Assembly (NCBI GenBank): GCA_910579155.1
Contig: CAJTTS010000002.1
Coordinates: 1 to 64,000 of the forward strand
Direction of reading: 5' to 3'
DNA length: 64,000 bases
Source of the DNA: an uncultured Oscillospiraceae bacterium
GTDB lineage: Bacteria; Bacillota_A; Clostridia; Oscillospirales; Oscillospiraceae
This document shows, piece after piece, positions 6,727 to 15,830 of the stretch. Position 1 is the stretch's first letter, and every line of letters begins with the position of its first letter. A program made the translations under genes and the position numbers. The notes beneath the pieces were generated by a model. The model worked only from the letters and a program-made list of their open reading frames with translations. It was not told the DNA's origin and ran no database searches.

Positions 6727-8283
6727 TTAAACCAGCTCTTTAATTGCGTAAGGTATTTGTTCGATCAGGTCGGAGGGGATCATGCCATACTCCCCCTTGT
6801 CCTCCGCCGCCAGGTCCCCGGCCCGGCCGTGGAGCCACACCGCCAGCGCCGGAGCGTCCATTATCTTCTGTGCCGACAGAGCGGCCATCAGCCCTGCCAG
6901 GGCGTCCCCGCTGCCCCCCTTGGCCATGCCGGGGTTTCCGGTGGAGTTGACCGCCCCCGCCGTGGTGATGGTGCGGTGGCCCTTGAGCACCAGGGTGCAG
7001 TGGTGCTGTTCGGCAAACGCCCCCGCTGTTCCCAGACGGTCCCGGATGGGCAGCTCACAGCCGGACAGCCGGGCGAACTCCCCGTCGTGGGGGGTGAGGA
7101 CGGTCTCCCCCTCCCGCTCGTCCAATACATCCATATGCCGGGAAATGAGATTTAGACCGTCCGCGTCCAGGATGATGGGGCAGGTCAACGCCTTCATCAG
7201 GGCAAGGACCAGCCGCTCGGCCCGCTCCCCCTGGCCCAGGCCGGGGCCGATGAGGGCCGCGTCGCAGTCCCTGGCCTTTTCCACCACCTCGGCGTCGTTT
7301 TCCGGCCAGGGCCATACCATGGCCTCGTCGCACTTCACCGCTATGATGGGGTATATGTCCTCGGGCACAGCCACAGTCACCAGCCCCGCGCCGCCCCGGA
7401 CCGCCGCCCGTGCGCACAGCGCCGCCGCGCCGGTGTACCCCCGGCTCCCGGCCAGAATGAACACACTGCCGAAATCCCCCTTGTGGCCGTCCGCGGGCCG
7501 CCGGGGGAGGCGGAACATCTCCCGCTCCACCAGCACGGTCTCGGGCCGCGCCGGATACAGCTCGTCCGGGATGCCGATGTCGGCCACCACCACCCTGCCG
7601 CTGTGAACCGCGCCCTTGCCCACGAACAGCCCCGGCTTGCCCCGGGAGAAGGTCACCGTCACGTCGGCGCGTACCGCCGTGCCCATCACGTCGCCGGTGT
7701 CCGCGTGGATACCGCTGGGCACGTCGGCGGACACCACCCAGCCTGTCCCCCGGCGGATCATCCGGGCGGCCAGGGCCGCGTCGCCCTCCAGGTCGCGGGT
7801 AAGGCCCACGCCGAACAGCGCGTCGATGGCCACATCAAAGGGCATATACTGTTCCCAATTCTCCGGATCAAAGTCCTCCAGCACGCCCCCCTCCTCCGCC
7901 AGGCGGCGCTCCATCGACCGGCAGTCGTCGGTCATTTTAGCCCGGTCGCCCACCAGGACGCACTTCACCCGCCAGCCCATCTCCAGCAACAGGCGGGCGG
8001 CAGCCACGCCGTCCCCGCCGTTGTTGCCGGGGCCGCACCACACAATGGCGGAACGCCGCCGCATGGCCCAGAACTCGGCCTGTTCCTCCTGGGTGGGCAT
8101 ATGCCCGTCCTCCGTGATCCAGCCCAAGGGCTCGTCCAGCCCCGGCCCCGGAACGGGCAAGGAGCGCACCTCCCGCACCAGCGCACGTGCGGCGTTCTCC
8201 ATCAGCTCGGTGGACGGGATGCCCCGGTCCTGGATGGCAATGCGGTCGATCTCCCTCATCTGCGCGGCGGTGTACAGCTTCAT
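6727..8283 (-). CDS. nnr: Bifunctional NAD(P)H-hydrate epimerase / ADP-dependent dehydratase
   Basis: This 518-residue enzyme repairs damaged NADH and NADPH hydrates. The N-terminal epimerase domain (about 1-220) has TAAQMREIDRIAIQDRGIP and the loop WCGPGNNGGDG near residues 82-92. The C-terminal dehydratase domain (about 230-510) shows GSRGYTGAALCARAAVRGGA, LDADGLN, LTPHDGEF and the nucleotide loop GNPGMAKGGSGDALAG. The frame is open 57 bases further upstream, but the ATG at 8283 has an AAAGGGGG ribosome site and begins at the conserved MKLYTAAQM, so I chose it. It heads the nnr-lipoprotein-alr-mazF set and is divergent from the pheST leader. Confidence 0.94.
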   Translation of the reverse strand: MKLYTAAQMREIDRIAIQDRGIPSTELMENAARALVREVRSLPVPGPGLDEPLGWITEDGHMPTQEEQAEFWAMRRRSAIVWCGPGNNGGDGVAAARLLLEMGWRVKCVLVGDRAKMTDDCRSMERRLAEEGGVLEDFDPENWEQYMPFDVAIDALFGVGLTRDLEGDAALAARMIRRGTGWVVSADVPSGIHADTGDVMGTAVRADVTVTFSRGKPGLFVGKGAVHSGRVVVADIGIPDELYPARPETVLVEREMFRLPRRPADGHKGDFGSVFILAGSRGYTGAAALCARAAVRGGAGLVTVAVPEDIYPIIAVKCDEAMVWPWPENDAEVVEKARDCDAALIGPGLGQGERAERLVLALMKALTCPIILDADGLNLISRHMDVLDEREGETVLTPHDGEFARLSGCELPIRDRLGTAGAFAEQHHCTLVLKGHRTITTAGAVNSTGNPGMAKGGSGDALAGLMAALSAQKIMDAPALAVWLHGRAGDLAAEDKGEYGMIPSDLIEQIPYAIKELV

Positions 8284-8329
8284 ACCTGCGCCCCCTTTCA
8301 TTTTCTTTAACATTATAAGGTTTTCCCTC

Positions 8330-8358
8330 TTGCATTTCAACCTTTATTGTGATATAAA
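8330..8358 (+). promoter_or_regulatory. Promoter of the pheST T-box transcript
   Basis: TTGCAT (8330-8335) is followed after 17 bases by TATAAA (8353-8358), with a TG one base before the -10, an extended -10 feature. The start would fall near 8365, just ahead of the T-box stem I. Confidence 0.65.
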
Positions 8359-8367
8359 AGGGAAAGA

Positions 8368-8605
8368 GAAATGTGAAGAACGGGAAAATAGGGAGCTTGC
8401 GCATGGCAGAGAGGGGCGGTCACCGGCTGAAAGCCGCCTTGGTGCGTGTCCCTTGGTTCGCCCGGGAGCGGCCCGCGAGAGCGGGACGGTTTGCCCGCCG
8501 TTACGGGGCTTGAGTGCGCGCAGGGAACAGCTATGCGCGAATGCGGGTGGTACCGCGGAAGGGTTGCCTTTCGTCCCCAGGTTTGGGGAGGAAGGGCTTT
8601 TTCAA
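8368..8605 (+). promoter_or_regulatory. T-box riboswitch (Phe) controlling pheST
   Basis: A tRNA-sensing leader precedes pheS. Stem I begins around 8390, with the AGAGAG-like segment and the GGCTGAAAGCC hairpin. A TTC triplet at 8457-8459, in the expected place on the 3' side of stem I, is the likely phenylalanine specifier. The T-box core TGCGGGTGGTACCGCGG is at 8542-8558; its TGGT bulge would pair with the tRNA acceptor end bearing an A discriminator. A terminator follows, formed by CCTTTCGTCCCC around 8568-8579 and GGGGAGGAAGG around 8585-8595, with a T run to about 8603. Uncharged tRNA-Phe would favour the antiterminator and pheST expression. Confidence 0.9.
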
Positions 8606-8620
8606 TTTTACAGGAAAAAG

Positions 8621-8797
8621 GAGGACGCGCTGGAACGCATGGAGCGGCCGGTCTCCATCGAAGCGCTGGCAGGTAATGAGCCCGCCCTGCGGCTCTATCA
8701 GCGCTGCGGATTCCAGCCGGAAAAAATTGTATCCGGGCAATGCCGGGTAACGAGGGCTTTGCAGTCGTGTGCCACGTCCTCCGCCTGGATCGCTCTG
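8621..8797 (+). pseudogene. GNAT acetyltransferase C-terminal relic
   Basis: Between the T-box terminator and pheS the sequence encodes a recognisable GNAT tail. One frame reads VSIEALAGNEPALRLYQRCG then FQPEKIVSG, the acetyl-CoA-binding helix and the following strand. A frame change near 8740 brings MPGNEGFAVVCHVLRLDR, a typical GNAT C-terminus. The N-terminal two thirds are absent and there is no start. It is therefore a frameshifted fragment now within the pheST transcribed leader. No function is expected. Confidence 0.65.
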
Positions 8798-8828
8798 CCA
8801 AATCTCATCCAAACAAAGGAGCTTTAAC

Positions 8829-9854
8829 ATGAAAGAACAGTTAGCAAAAATCCGTGCCGAAGCGCTCTCCGCCTTCGAGAGCGTCAAGGACTCCGCCGCC
8901 CTGGACGAGCTGCGGGTACGTTACCTGGGCAAAAAGGGCGAGCTGACGGCGGTACTCAAGCAGATGGGCAGGCTGTCCGCCGAGGAACGCCCCGCCATGG
9001 GCGCCCTGGCCAACGAGGTGCGCGCCGCCCTGGAAACCGCTCTGGACACCGCCTCCCGGAAGCTGGAGGAGGCCGCTTTGGAGATGAAGCTGAAGTCGGA
9101 GACGGTGGACGTGACCATCCCCGGCAAGCAAGTCCAGGTGGGTCACCAGCACCCCATGAACGCCGCCCTGGAGGAGATGAAGGAGATCTTCATCGGCATG
9201 GGCTTCACGGTACTGGACGGCCCGGAGATCGAGCTCAGTGAGCTGAACTTCGACCGGCTCAACGCCGAGGAGGGCCACCCCAGCCGGGACTGGTCGGACA
9301 CCTTCTACTTCGATGAGGACAGCCGGGTGATGCTCCGCTCCCAGACCTCCCCCATGCAGGTGCGGGCCATGGACACCATGCCCCTGCCCATCCGCATCAT
9401 CGCCCCCGGCCGGGTGTACCGCAAGGACGAGGTGGACGCCACCCACTCCCCCATGTTCCACCAGGTGGAGGGCATGGTCATCGACAAGGGCGTTACCATG
9501 GCGGATCTGAAGGGCACCCTGGCCACCGTGGCCCAGCGGCTGTACGGCCCGGACACCAAGACCCGTTTCCGCCCCCACCACTTCCCCTTCACCGAGCCCT
9601 CCTGCGAAATGGACGTGCAGTGCCACAAGTGCGGCGGCAAGGGCTGCCCCACCTGCAAGGGGGAGGGCTGGATTGAGCTGCTGGGTGCGGGGATGATCCA
9701 CCCCCATGTGCTGGAGATGGCGGGCATTGACCCGGACGAGTGGTCGGGCTGGGCCTTCGGCTTCGGCCTGGACCGACTGGCCATGCTGCGTTACAAGATT
9801 GATGACGTACGGCTGATCTTCGAGAACGACATTCGTTTCCTGGAGCAGTTTTAA
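8829..9854 (+). CDS. pheS: Phenylalanine-tRNA ligase alpha subunit
   Basis: The 341-residue protein is the catalytic class II subunit of the alpha2-beta2 enzyme that charges tRNA-Phe. A coiled-coil N-terminus (about 1-90) precedes the catalytic core with HPMNAALEEMKEIFIGMGF, the RSQTSPMQVR block and the final GFGLDRLAMLRY motif 3. It carries the zinc-ribbon-like insert CHKCGGKGCPTCKGEGW, usual in Firmicutes PheS. The frame is open 60 bases further upstream, but the ATG at 8829 has AAAGGAG at good spacing and fits the family start. It is the first gene after the T-box leader. Confidence 0.96.
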   Translation: MKEQLAKIRAEALSAFESVKDSAALDELRVRYLGKKGELTAVLKQMGRLSAEERPAMGALANEVRAALETALDTASRKLEEAALEMKLKSETVDVTIPGKQVQVGHQHPMNAALEEMKEIFIGMGFTVLDGPEIELSELNFDRLNAEEGHPSRDWSDTFYFDEDSRVMLRSQTSPMQVRAMDTMPLPIRIIAPGRVYRKDEVDATHSPMFHQVEGMVIDKGVTMADLKGTLATVAQRLYGPDTKTRFRPHHFPFTEPSCEMDVQCHKCGGKGCPTCKGEGWIELLGAGMIHPHVLEMAGIDPDEWSGWAFGFGLDRLAMLRYKIDDVRLIFENDIRFLEQF

Positions 9855-9969
9855 GGGCGTCCTCGCCGGACCGGCGTTCCTTTTTCTTGAAAGAAAAAGG
9901 AACCAAAAAGAACTTTGATCGCGAAACTGCGTTTCGCTCCTACTATATTTGTTAAGAGGGGTTTTATCT

Positions 9970-12693
9970 ATGAATTTATCCCGAAAGTGGCTCAATGAGT
10001 TTGTAAAAATAGACGTCCCCGACCAGGAGTTTGCCGAGGCCATGACCCTGTCCGGCTCCAAGGTGGAGGGTGTCACCGACCTGGGGGCGGAAATCTCCAA
10101 TGTGGTGGCGGGCCGCATCAAGGCCATGGAGCGCCACCCCGACTCCGACCACATGTGGGTGTGTCAGCTTGACGTGGGCCGGGACGAGCCCGTCCAGATC
10201 GTCACCGGGGCCTGGAACATCCACGAGGGCGATCTGGTCCCCGTGGCCCTGCACAATTCCACCCTCCCCGGAGGGAAAAAGATCACCAAGGGCAAGCTGC
10301 GGGGCGTCATGTCCAACGGCATGCTGTGCTCCCTGTCCGAGCTGGGCCTGGACGAGCGGGACTTCCCCTATGGCGTCATCACCGCCGCCGCCCTGCTGAA
10401 CGACTACAAGCCCATCGACCCGGCCAAGCCCTCCATCCCCGCCGATGTCCAGCCGGGACACAAGATTTTCGGCCCCGTGGTGGCGGCGGAAGTGAAGGAA
10501 GTCAACGCAGCCGAAAACGGCGCGTGGGCCTGCACACTGAGCTATGCCGAGCAGGACGGCCCCACCGCCGCAATCGTCAAAACGCCCTGCCAGAATATCC
10601 ATGTGGGCGACATGGTGGCCTATGACACCAAGACGGGAGCTATCTGCACCCTGGCTGACCTCCACGCCGAGCAGAAAGAGTTCCCCCACTGCATCAACGA
10701 CGGCATTTTCGTCCTTCAGGAGGACTGCAAGCCCGGCGACGACATCAAGCCGGTGACGGGCCTGGACGACCATGTCGTTGAGTTCGAGATCACCCCCAAC
10801 CGCCCGGACTGCCTGTCCGTCATCGGCCTGGTCCGGGAGGTGTCCGCCACCTTTGATGTGCCCTATAACCTCCACGAGCCAGTGGTGAGGGGGGGCGGCC
10901 CCGGCGTGCTCCCCGAGCTGCTGGACGTGGAAACCCCGGCCTCTGATCTGGTGCCCCGGTACTCCGCCCGGATGGTGCGCAACGTGAAGATCGCTCCCTC
11001 CCCCAAGTGGATGCGGGAGCGCCTGCGGGCCATGGGAATCCGGCCCATCAACAACATCGTGGACATTACCAACTACGTCATGCTGGAGTATGGCCAGCCC
11101 ATGCACGCCTTTGATTACCGCTATGTCAACGGCGGGAAGATCATCGTCCGCCGGGCGGAGGAGGGCGAAAAGCTCACCACCCTGGACGGCAAGGAACACA
11201 CCCTTACCGCCAACCACCTGGTCATTGCCGATGAGGGCCGGGCCGTGGGCCTGGCGGGCATCATGGGCGGATTGAACTCCGAAATCGCGGCCGACACCAT
11301 GGACGTGGTATTCGAGTCTGCCTGCTTTGACGGTACCTGTATCCGCAAGGGGGCCTTGGCCCTTGGTATGCGCACCGAGGCGTCGTCTAAGTTCGAAAAG
11401 GGGCTGGACCCTATGAACACCCTGCCCGCCGTCAACCGGGCCTGTGAGCTGGTGGAGCTGCTGGGCGCGGGCGAGGTGGTGGACGGCGTCATCGATATTT
11501 TGAATAACGTCCCTCAGCCCTGGACCGTGACTATGGACCCGGAGCGGGTCAACGCCCTGCTGGGCACCGATATTGACCCGGTGGATATGTACTGTCTGTT
11601 GGAGCGGGTGAACATCCTGACCAAGGAAAAGGACTTCCCCAACGGGCCCGCCGAGGTGGTCATCCCCTCCTGGCGGGGCGACGTGCGCCGTCTGGCCGAT
11701 TTGGCCGAGGAGGTGGCCCGGTTCCACGGCTACAACAACATCCCCAATACCCTGATGCGGGGCCAGACCACCCAGGGCGGCTATTCCCCGGTGCAGAAGC
11801 TGGAGAACAAGCTGGGTGAGCTGTGCCGCACCTGCGGGTACAGCGAGATCATCACCTACTCCTTCATCAGCCCCACCGCCTACGACAAAATTTTGTGGGG
11901 CCGGGAGGATTTCCACCGCAAATCCTTCAAAATTTTGAATCCTCTGGGCGAGGACACCTCCATCATGCGTACCACCACCCTGCCCTCCATGCTGGAGGTG
12001 CTGGCGCGCAACTACAACAACCGCAACAAATCCGCCTGGCTGTACGAGCTGGGCCGCATCTATATGCCTGGCGGGGAGGATCACGGCTTGGCCATCGAGG
12101 CAAAGATTCTCACCTTGGGCGCATACGGCAGCGGCATGGACTTCTTCACGATGAAGGGGGCCGTTGAGGCGCTGATGAAGGGCATCCGGGCCCGTGATGT
12201 CCGCTTCGAGCCCTGTACGGAGGACGCCAGCTATCACCCCGGCCGCTGCGCCTACGTGTACAGCGGAAGCGACATCGTAGGCGTGTTCGGGCAGGTCCAC
12301 CCCCAGGCCGCTAAGAACTTCGGGGTAGACGGCGAGCTGTACTGCGCGGAGTTGTCCTTTGACGAGCTGCTCATCGCCCATGGGCCCGACCCGGAGTACG
12401 CGCCCTTGCCCAAGTTCCCCGCCGTCACCCGGGACATCGCCGTGGTATGCGGCGAGGACGTCACCGTGGGCGCGCTGGAGAGCGCCATCCGCAAGGGGGC
12501 AAAGGGGCTGCTCAAAGACGTGGCTCTGTTCGACATCTACCGCGGCAAGGGCGTGGACGAGGGCAAGAAGTCGGTGGCCTTCAACCTGACTTTGCGGGCG
12601 GACGACCGCTCCCTCACCGGCGAGGAGGCGGACGAGGACGTGAAGTCCATTTTGGAAGCGCTGGAAAAGGACTGCGGCGCGGTGCTGCGCTGA
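9970..12693 (+). CDS. pheT: Phenylalanine-tRNA ligase beta subunit with duplicated OB-type domain
   Basis: The 907-residue beta subunit is about 100 residues longer than the usual 790-810. Residues 40-150 form the EMAP/OB tRNA-binding domain (VVAGRIKAMERHPDSDHMWV, NIHEGDLV, GVMSNGMLCSLSELGL). The extra length lies at about 130-250 and looks like a second, degenerate copy of the same domain: VVAAEVKEVNA, AWACTL, QNIHVGDMV, then EFPHCINDGIFVLQEDCKP, echoing DFPYGVITAAALLNDYKP of copy 1. The regular EFEITPNRPDCLSVIGLVRE, B3/B4, B5, catalytic-like and anticodon-binding parts follow. The ATG at 9970 has AAGAGGGG upstream. It is cotranscribed with pheS, 115 bases apart, and ends at a strong terminator. 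Confidence 0.95.
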   Translation: MNLSRKWLNEFVKIDVPDQEFAEAMTLSGSKVEGVTDLGAEISNVVAGRIKAMERHPDSDHMWVCQLDVGRDEPVQIVTGAWNIHEGDLVPVALHNSTLPGGKKITKGKLRGVMSNGMLCSLSELGLDERDFPYGVITAAALLNDYKPIDPAKPSIPADVQPGHKIFGPVVAAEVKEVNAAENGAWACTLSYAEQDGPTAAIVKTPCQNIHVGDMVAYDTKTGAICTLADLHAEQKEFPHCINDGIFVLQEDCKPGDDIKPVTGLDDHVVEFEITPNRPDCLSVIGLVREVSATFDVPYNLHEPVVRGGGPGVLPELLDVETPASDLVPRYSARMVRNVKIAPSPKWMRERLRAMGIRPINNIVDITNYVMLEYGQPMHAFDYRYVNGGKIIVRRAEEGEKLTTLDGKEHTLTANHLVIADEGRAVGLAGIMGGLNSEIAADTMDVVFESACFDGTCIRKGALALGMRTEASSKFEKGLDPMNTLPAVNRACELVELLGAGEVVDGVIDILNNVPQPWTVTMDPERVNALLGTDIDPVDMYCLLERVNILTKEKDFPNGPAEVVIPSWRGDVRRLADLAEEVARFHGYNNIPNTLMRGQTTQGGYSPVQKLENKLGELCRTCGYSEIITYSFISPTAYDKILWGREDFHRKSFKILNPLGEDTSIMRTTTLPSMLEVLARNYNNRNKSAWLYELGRIYMPGGEDHGLAIEAKILTLGAYGSGMDFFTMKGAVEALMKGIRARDVRFEPCTEDASYHPGRCAYVYSGSDIVGVFGQVHPQAAKNFGVDGELYCAELSFDELLIAHGPDPEYAPLPKFPAVTRDIAVVCGEDVTVGALESAIRKGAKGLLKDVALFDIYRGKGVDEGKKSVAFNLTLRADDRSLTGEEADEDVKSILEALEKDCGAVLR

Positions 12694-12705
12694 TTGTATT
12701 GCTGA

Positions 12706-12733
12706 AAAAGGGGGGCAGATATGCCCCCCTTTT
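12706..12733 (+). terminator. pheST terminator
   Basis: A 12-bp stem (12706-12717 with 12722-12733, 4-nt loop) includes six G:C pairs and ends in TTTT. It follows the pheT stop by 12 bases. Confidence 0.85.
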
Positions 12734-12765
12734 GTTCTTGTCCGGGAGGCCGCTTGTAATAAAGC

Positions 12766-12793
12766 CGGGCGGAAACGCAAAGGTTTCCGCCCG
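12766..12793 (-). terminator. Hairpin downstream of fhs, possible terminator
   Basis: An exact 11-bp stem (12766-12776 with 12783-12793, 6-nt loop) is followed on the minus strand by GCTTTATTAC, a weak T tract. It lies about 150 bases after the fhs stop. The 150 bases between them hold no gene that I can see. Confidence 0.45.
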
Positions 12794-12946
12794 ACTGCGA
12801 ACATGTTAAATATAAAAATAGAGGGAAGTTGAAAAGTCTCCTATTCCCCTTTCAGGAACGTGCTCCGCTAAACTTTCGCTGCACAAAAGCAAGTATCGCT
12901 GTGGTCTTTTCAAAGAAAAGGGGGGGCTGTTGATAAGGGCGCGGGG

Positions 12947-14611
12947 TCAAAACAGCCCGGAGATGACGCCGTTCTCGTCCACGTCGATTTTCTCGGCGGC
13001 GGGGACCTTGGGCAGCCCAGGCATAGTCATGATGTCGCCGGTCTGCACCACCACGAAGCCCGCCCCGGCGGACACCTTCGCCTTGGACACGGTGACGGTG
13101 AAGCCCTCCGGGCGGCCCAGCTTGGCCGGGTCGTCGGACAGGGAATACTGGGTCTTGGCCATGCACACAGGCAGGGAGCCGAAGCCCATCCCCTCCAGAC
13201 GGTCCAGTTCCTTGGACGCGGCGGCGGAATAGCTCACTCCCGCGCCGCCGTAAATGCTCCTGACGATGGTTTCGATTTTGTCCCGCAGGGGCTGGTCCAG
13301 CCCGTAGGCAAAGCGGAACTCGTGGGGCTGCTCACACAGCCGCAGCACCTCCTCCGCCAGCTCAAGGCCGCCCGCGCCGCCCTTGCCCCACACCTCGGAC
13401 AGGGCCACGTTGACGCCCAACTCCCGGCACTTGTCCCGGATCAGGGCCAGCTCCGCGTCGGTGTCGTTGACGAAGCGGTTGACGGCCACCACGCAGGGCA
13501 GGCCGTACACCTGGGTGATATTTTCCACATGCTTGAGCAGGTTGGACAGGCCCTTTTCCAGCGCCTCCAGGTTCTCCGTGCCCAGATCGGCCTTGGCCAC
13601 CCCGCCGTTGTATTTCAGCGCCTTTACCGTAGCCACAATGACCACCGCGCTGGGGTCCAGCCCCGCCGCGCGGCATTTGATGTCCAGGAACTTTTCCGCG
13701 CCCAGGTCCGCGCCGAAGCCCGCCTCAGTAACCACATAGTCCGCCAGCTTGAGGGCGGTGTCGGTGGCGGACACGGAGTTACACCCGTGGGCAATGTTGG
13801 CAAAGGGCCCGCCGTGGACCAGGGCCGGGGTGTTCTCCAGGGTCTGCACCAGGTTGGGTTTGATGGCGTCCTTCAGCAGCGCCGCCATAGCCCCCTGGGC
13901 TTTCAAATGGTTGGCGGTGACCGGTTTATCATCATAGGTATAGCCCACGATGATGCGGGCCAGGCGCTCTTTCAGGTCCTTCAAATCGGTGGCCAGACAC
14001 AGCACCGCCATGATCTCGCTGGCCACGGTAATGTCAAAGCCGTCCTCCCGGGGTACGCCCTGCATCCGCCCCCCCAAGCCGTCTACGATGTTCCGGAGCT
14101 GGCGGTCATTCATGTCCACGCACCGCCGCCAGGTGATCTTCTTCACGTCGATACCCAGGGCGTTGCCCTGCTGGATGTGGTTGTCCAGCATAGCCGCCAG
14201 CAGGTTGTTGGCCGCGCCGATGGCGTGGAAGTCGCCGGTGAAGTGGAGGTTGATGTCTTCCATGGGCACCACCTGGGCATACCCGCCGCCAGCAGCTCCG
14301 CCCTTGACCCCGAACACCGGGCCCAGGGAGGGTTCCCGCAGGCAGAGCAGCACGTTCTTGTCCAGCTTTTTCAGCGCGTCCGCCAGCCCTACGCTGGTGG
14401 TGGTCTTACCCTCCCCGGCGGGGGTGGGGTTGATGGCGGTGACCAGGATCAGCTTGCCCTTCCGGGGGCGCTCCCGCAGGGGGCCGATGTCGATCTTGGC
14501 TTTCACCCTGCCGTAGTGCTCCAGCAGGGCTTCGTCAATGCCGGCGCTGGCGGCCACCCGGCTGATGGGCAGCATTTGAGCGCCCTGGGCAATTTCGATG
14601 TCGGTTTTCAC
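12947..14611 (-). CDS. fhs: Formate-tetrahydrofolate ligase
   Basis: The 554-residue enzyme makes 10-formyl-tetrahydrofolate from formate, THF and ATP, feeding purine and one-carbon metabolism or acetogenic-type pathways. The ATP loop [15 protein letters not shown] is near residues 62-76. Other family blocks include [20 protein letters not shown], the [20 protein letters not shown] region and [19 protein letters not shown]. The length is standard. The start is GTG at 14611 with a strong AAGGAGG site 7 bases upstream. The upstream gap carries a cluster of DnaA-box-like sites. No other folate gene is adjacent. Confidence 0.96.
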   Translation of the reverse strand: MKTDIEIAQGAQMLPISRVAASAGIDEALLEHYGRVKAKIDIGPLRERPRKGKLILVTAINPTPAGEGKTTTSVGLADALKKLDKNVLLCLREPSLGPVFGVKGGAAGGGYAQVVPMEDINLHFTGDFHAIGAANNLLAAMLDNHIQQGNALGIDVKKITWRRCVDMNDRQLRNIVDGLGGRMQGVPREDGFDITVASEIMAVLCLATDLKDLKERLARIIVGYTYDDKPVTANHLKAQGAMAALLKDAIKPNLVQTLENTPALVHGGPFANIAHGCNSVSATDTALKLADYVVTEAGFGADLGAEKFLDIKCRAAGLDPSAVVIVATVKALKYNGGVAKADLGTENLEALEKGLSNLLKHVENITQVYGLPCVVAVNRFVNDTDAELALIRDKCRELGVNVALSEVWGKGGAGGLELAEEVLRLCEQPHEFRFAYGLDQPLRDKIETIVRSIYGGAGVSYSAAASKELDRLEGMGFGSLPVCMAKTQYSLSDDPAKLGRPEGFTVTVSKAKVSAGAGFVVVQTGDIMTMPGLPKVPAAEKIDVDENGVISGLF

Positions 14612-14668
14612 GGCGATTCCTCCTTATTCGGTTTCCATAATGTCAATCATAACTCCTGATACGGAGAG

Positions 14669-14752
14669 TTATCCACAACTTCAACAGAGTTTTCAACAGC
14701 CTCAACACAATAATTTTCAACAGGTTTGCGGGAAATTACATATTTATGCACA
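14669..14752. promoter_or_regulatory. Cluster of DnaA-box-like sites upstream of fhs
   Basis: Four similarly oriented 9-mers occur within 84 bases: TTATCCACA (14669-14677, exact consensus), TTTTCAACA (14690-14698 and 14714-14722) and TTATGCACA (14744-14752, one mismatch). Spacings of 21, 24 and 30 bases are near helical multiples. On the minus strand the first box would lie between a TTGAAG / TATCAG pair that could be the fhs promoter. No dnaA, dnaN or AT-rich unwinding region is visible, so this looks like a regulatory or titration cluster rather than an origin. Confidence 0.45.
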
Positions 14753-14814
14753 GGTGGAAATCCTACTTTTCTCACAAGCTAAAGCGCCGATTCAGTTGAC
14801 ATAACATAAGATTA

Positions 14815-15825
14815 TTACCCTCTGGATATGTCCAGGCTTGCCCTCGCGTTCAGCTCCCACCCGGCGGTATGGCCCGCCAGGTACTCGTAATAGCCCTGGC
14901 TGCCGATCATGGCGGCGTTGTCGCCGCACAGGGCCAGGGGCGGGAGCCATAGCTTGGCCCCGGCTTTCCGGCAGGCGGCCTCCAAGTCCGCCCGGATGCG
15001 GCTGTTGGCAGCCACACCTCCTGCCACGGCGATCTTGTGATAACCCGTCATGGTATCCGCCTCCATCACCCGGGGGACCAGGGAGTCGGACACGGCGGCG
15101 GCAAAGGAGGCGGCCAAGTCGTGGAGGTCCAGCTCCTCCCCCTTCTGCCGGGCGTTGTGGATGGTGTTGAGCACCGCCGTTTTCAACCCCGAGAAGGACA
15201 TATCCAGCGGGTGGTCGGCCACATGGGCCCGGGGGAATCCGTATGCCTTGTCATTGCCCCCCTGGGCCATCTTGTCCATGGGCCCGCCGCCGGGGTAGCC
15301 CAAGCCCAGCACCCGGGCGGTCTTGTCAAAGCACTCCCCTGCCGCGTCGTCCCGGGTGCCCCCCAGCACCTCGAAATGGGTGTAATCCTTTACGTCCACC
15401 AGGGCGGTGGTGCCGCCGGACACGCACAGGCACAGGAAAGGGGGCTCCAGGTCAGGGTGGGCGATGTAGTTGGCGGCGATGTGGCCCCGGACGTGGTGGA
15501 CGGGGATCAGCGGCACCCCCAGGCCGAAGGCGGCAGACTTGGCGAAGGACACCCCCACCAGCAGCGCCCCAATGAGGCCGGGGGCGTAGGTCACCGCCAC
15601 GGCGTCGATGTCCGCCTTGGAGAGGCACGCCTGCCGCAGGGCCTCATCCGCCAGGCCGGAGATGGCCTCCACGTGCTTCCGGGAGGCGATCTCCGGCACC
15701 ACGCCGCCGTAGATGGCGTGCATATCCGCCGAGGAGGCAATGACCGAGGACAGCACCGTGCGGCCGTCCTGGACCACGGCGGCGGCAGTCTCGTCACAGG
15801 AGGATTCAAAGGCCAGAATGTTCAT
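14815..15825 (-). CDS. tsaD: tRNA N6-threonylcarbamoyladenosine transferase (TsaD)
   Basis: The 336-residue ASKHA-fold protein transfers the threonylcarbamoyl group to A37 of ANN-decoding tRNAs, with TsaB and TsaE. The N-terminal LAFESSCDETAAAVV and the metal-binding PVHHVRGH are diagnostic, as are LCLCVSGGTTALV, GGPMDKMAQGG and the late GGVAANSRIRADLE and CGDNAAMIG blocks. A GTG lies three codons upstream, but the ATG at 15825 begins at the conserved MNILAFESSC and leaves a short gap after the previous stop. It ends a minus-strand run with rimI and two other GNAT genes. tsaB and tsaE are not in the window. Confidence 0.96.
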   Translation of the reverse strand: MNILAFESSCDETAAAVVQDGRTVLSSVIASSADMHAIYGGVVPEIASRKHVEAISGLADEALRQACLSKADIDAVAVTYAPGLIGALLVGVSFAKSAAFGLGVPLIPVHHVRGHIAANYIAHPDLEPPFLCLCVSGGTTALVDVKDYTHFEVLGGTRDDAAGECFDKTARVLGLGYPGGGPMDKMAQGGNDKAYGFPRAHVADHPLDMSFSGLKTAVLNTIHNARQKGEELDLHDLAASFAAAVSDSLVPRVMEADTMTGYHKIAVAGGVAANSRIRADLEAACRKAGAKLWLPPLALCGDNAAMIGSQGYYEYLAGHTAGWELNARASLDISRG

Positions 15826-15830
15826 CAATA

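Noticed and set aside
9976..12804. A 942-codon open frame on the minus strand opposite pheT
   Set aside because: It is the complement of a clear PheT gene, is rich in His, Gly, Val and Gln as expected for antisense frames in high-GC DNA, and matches no family.
13322..14659. Long plus-strand frame opposite fhs
   Set aside because: It is antisense to formate-tetrahydrofolate ligase and has no domain or ribosome site.
14640..14815. Chromosomal replication origin
   Set aside because: DnaA-box-like sites are present, but there is no dnaA/dnaN, no AT-rich unwinding region and no origin-type gene order.
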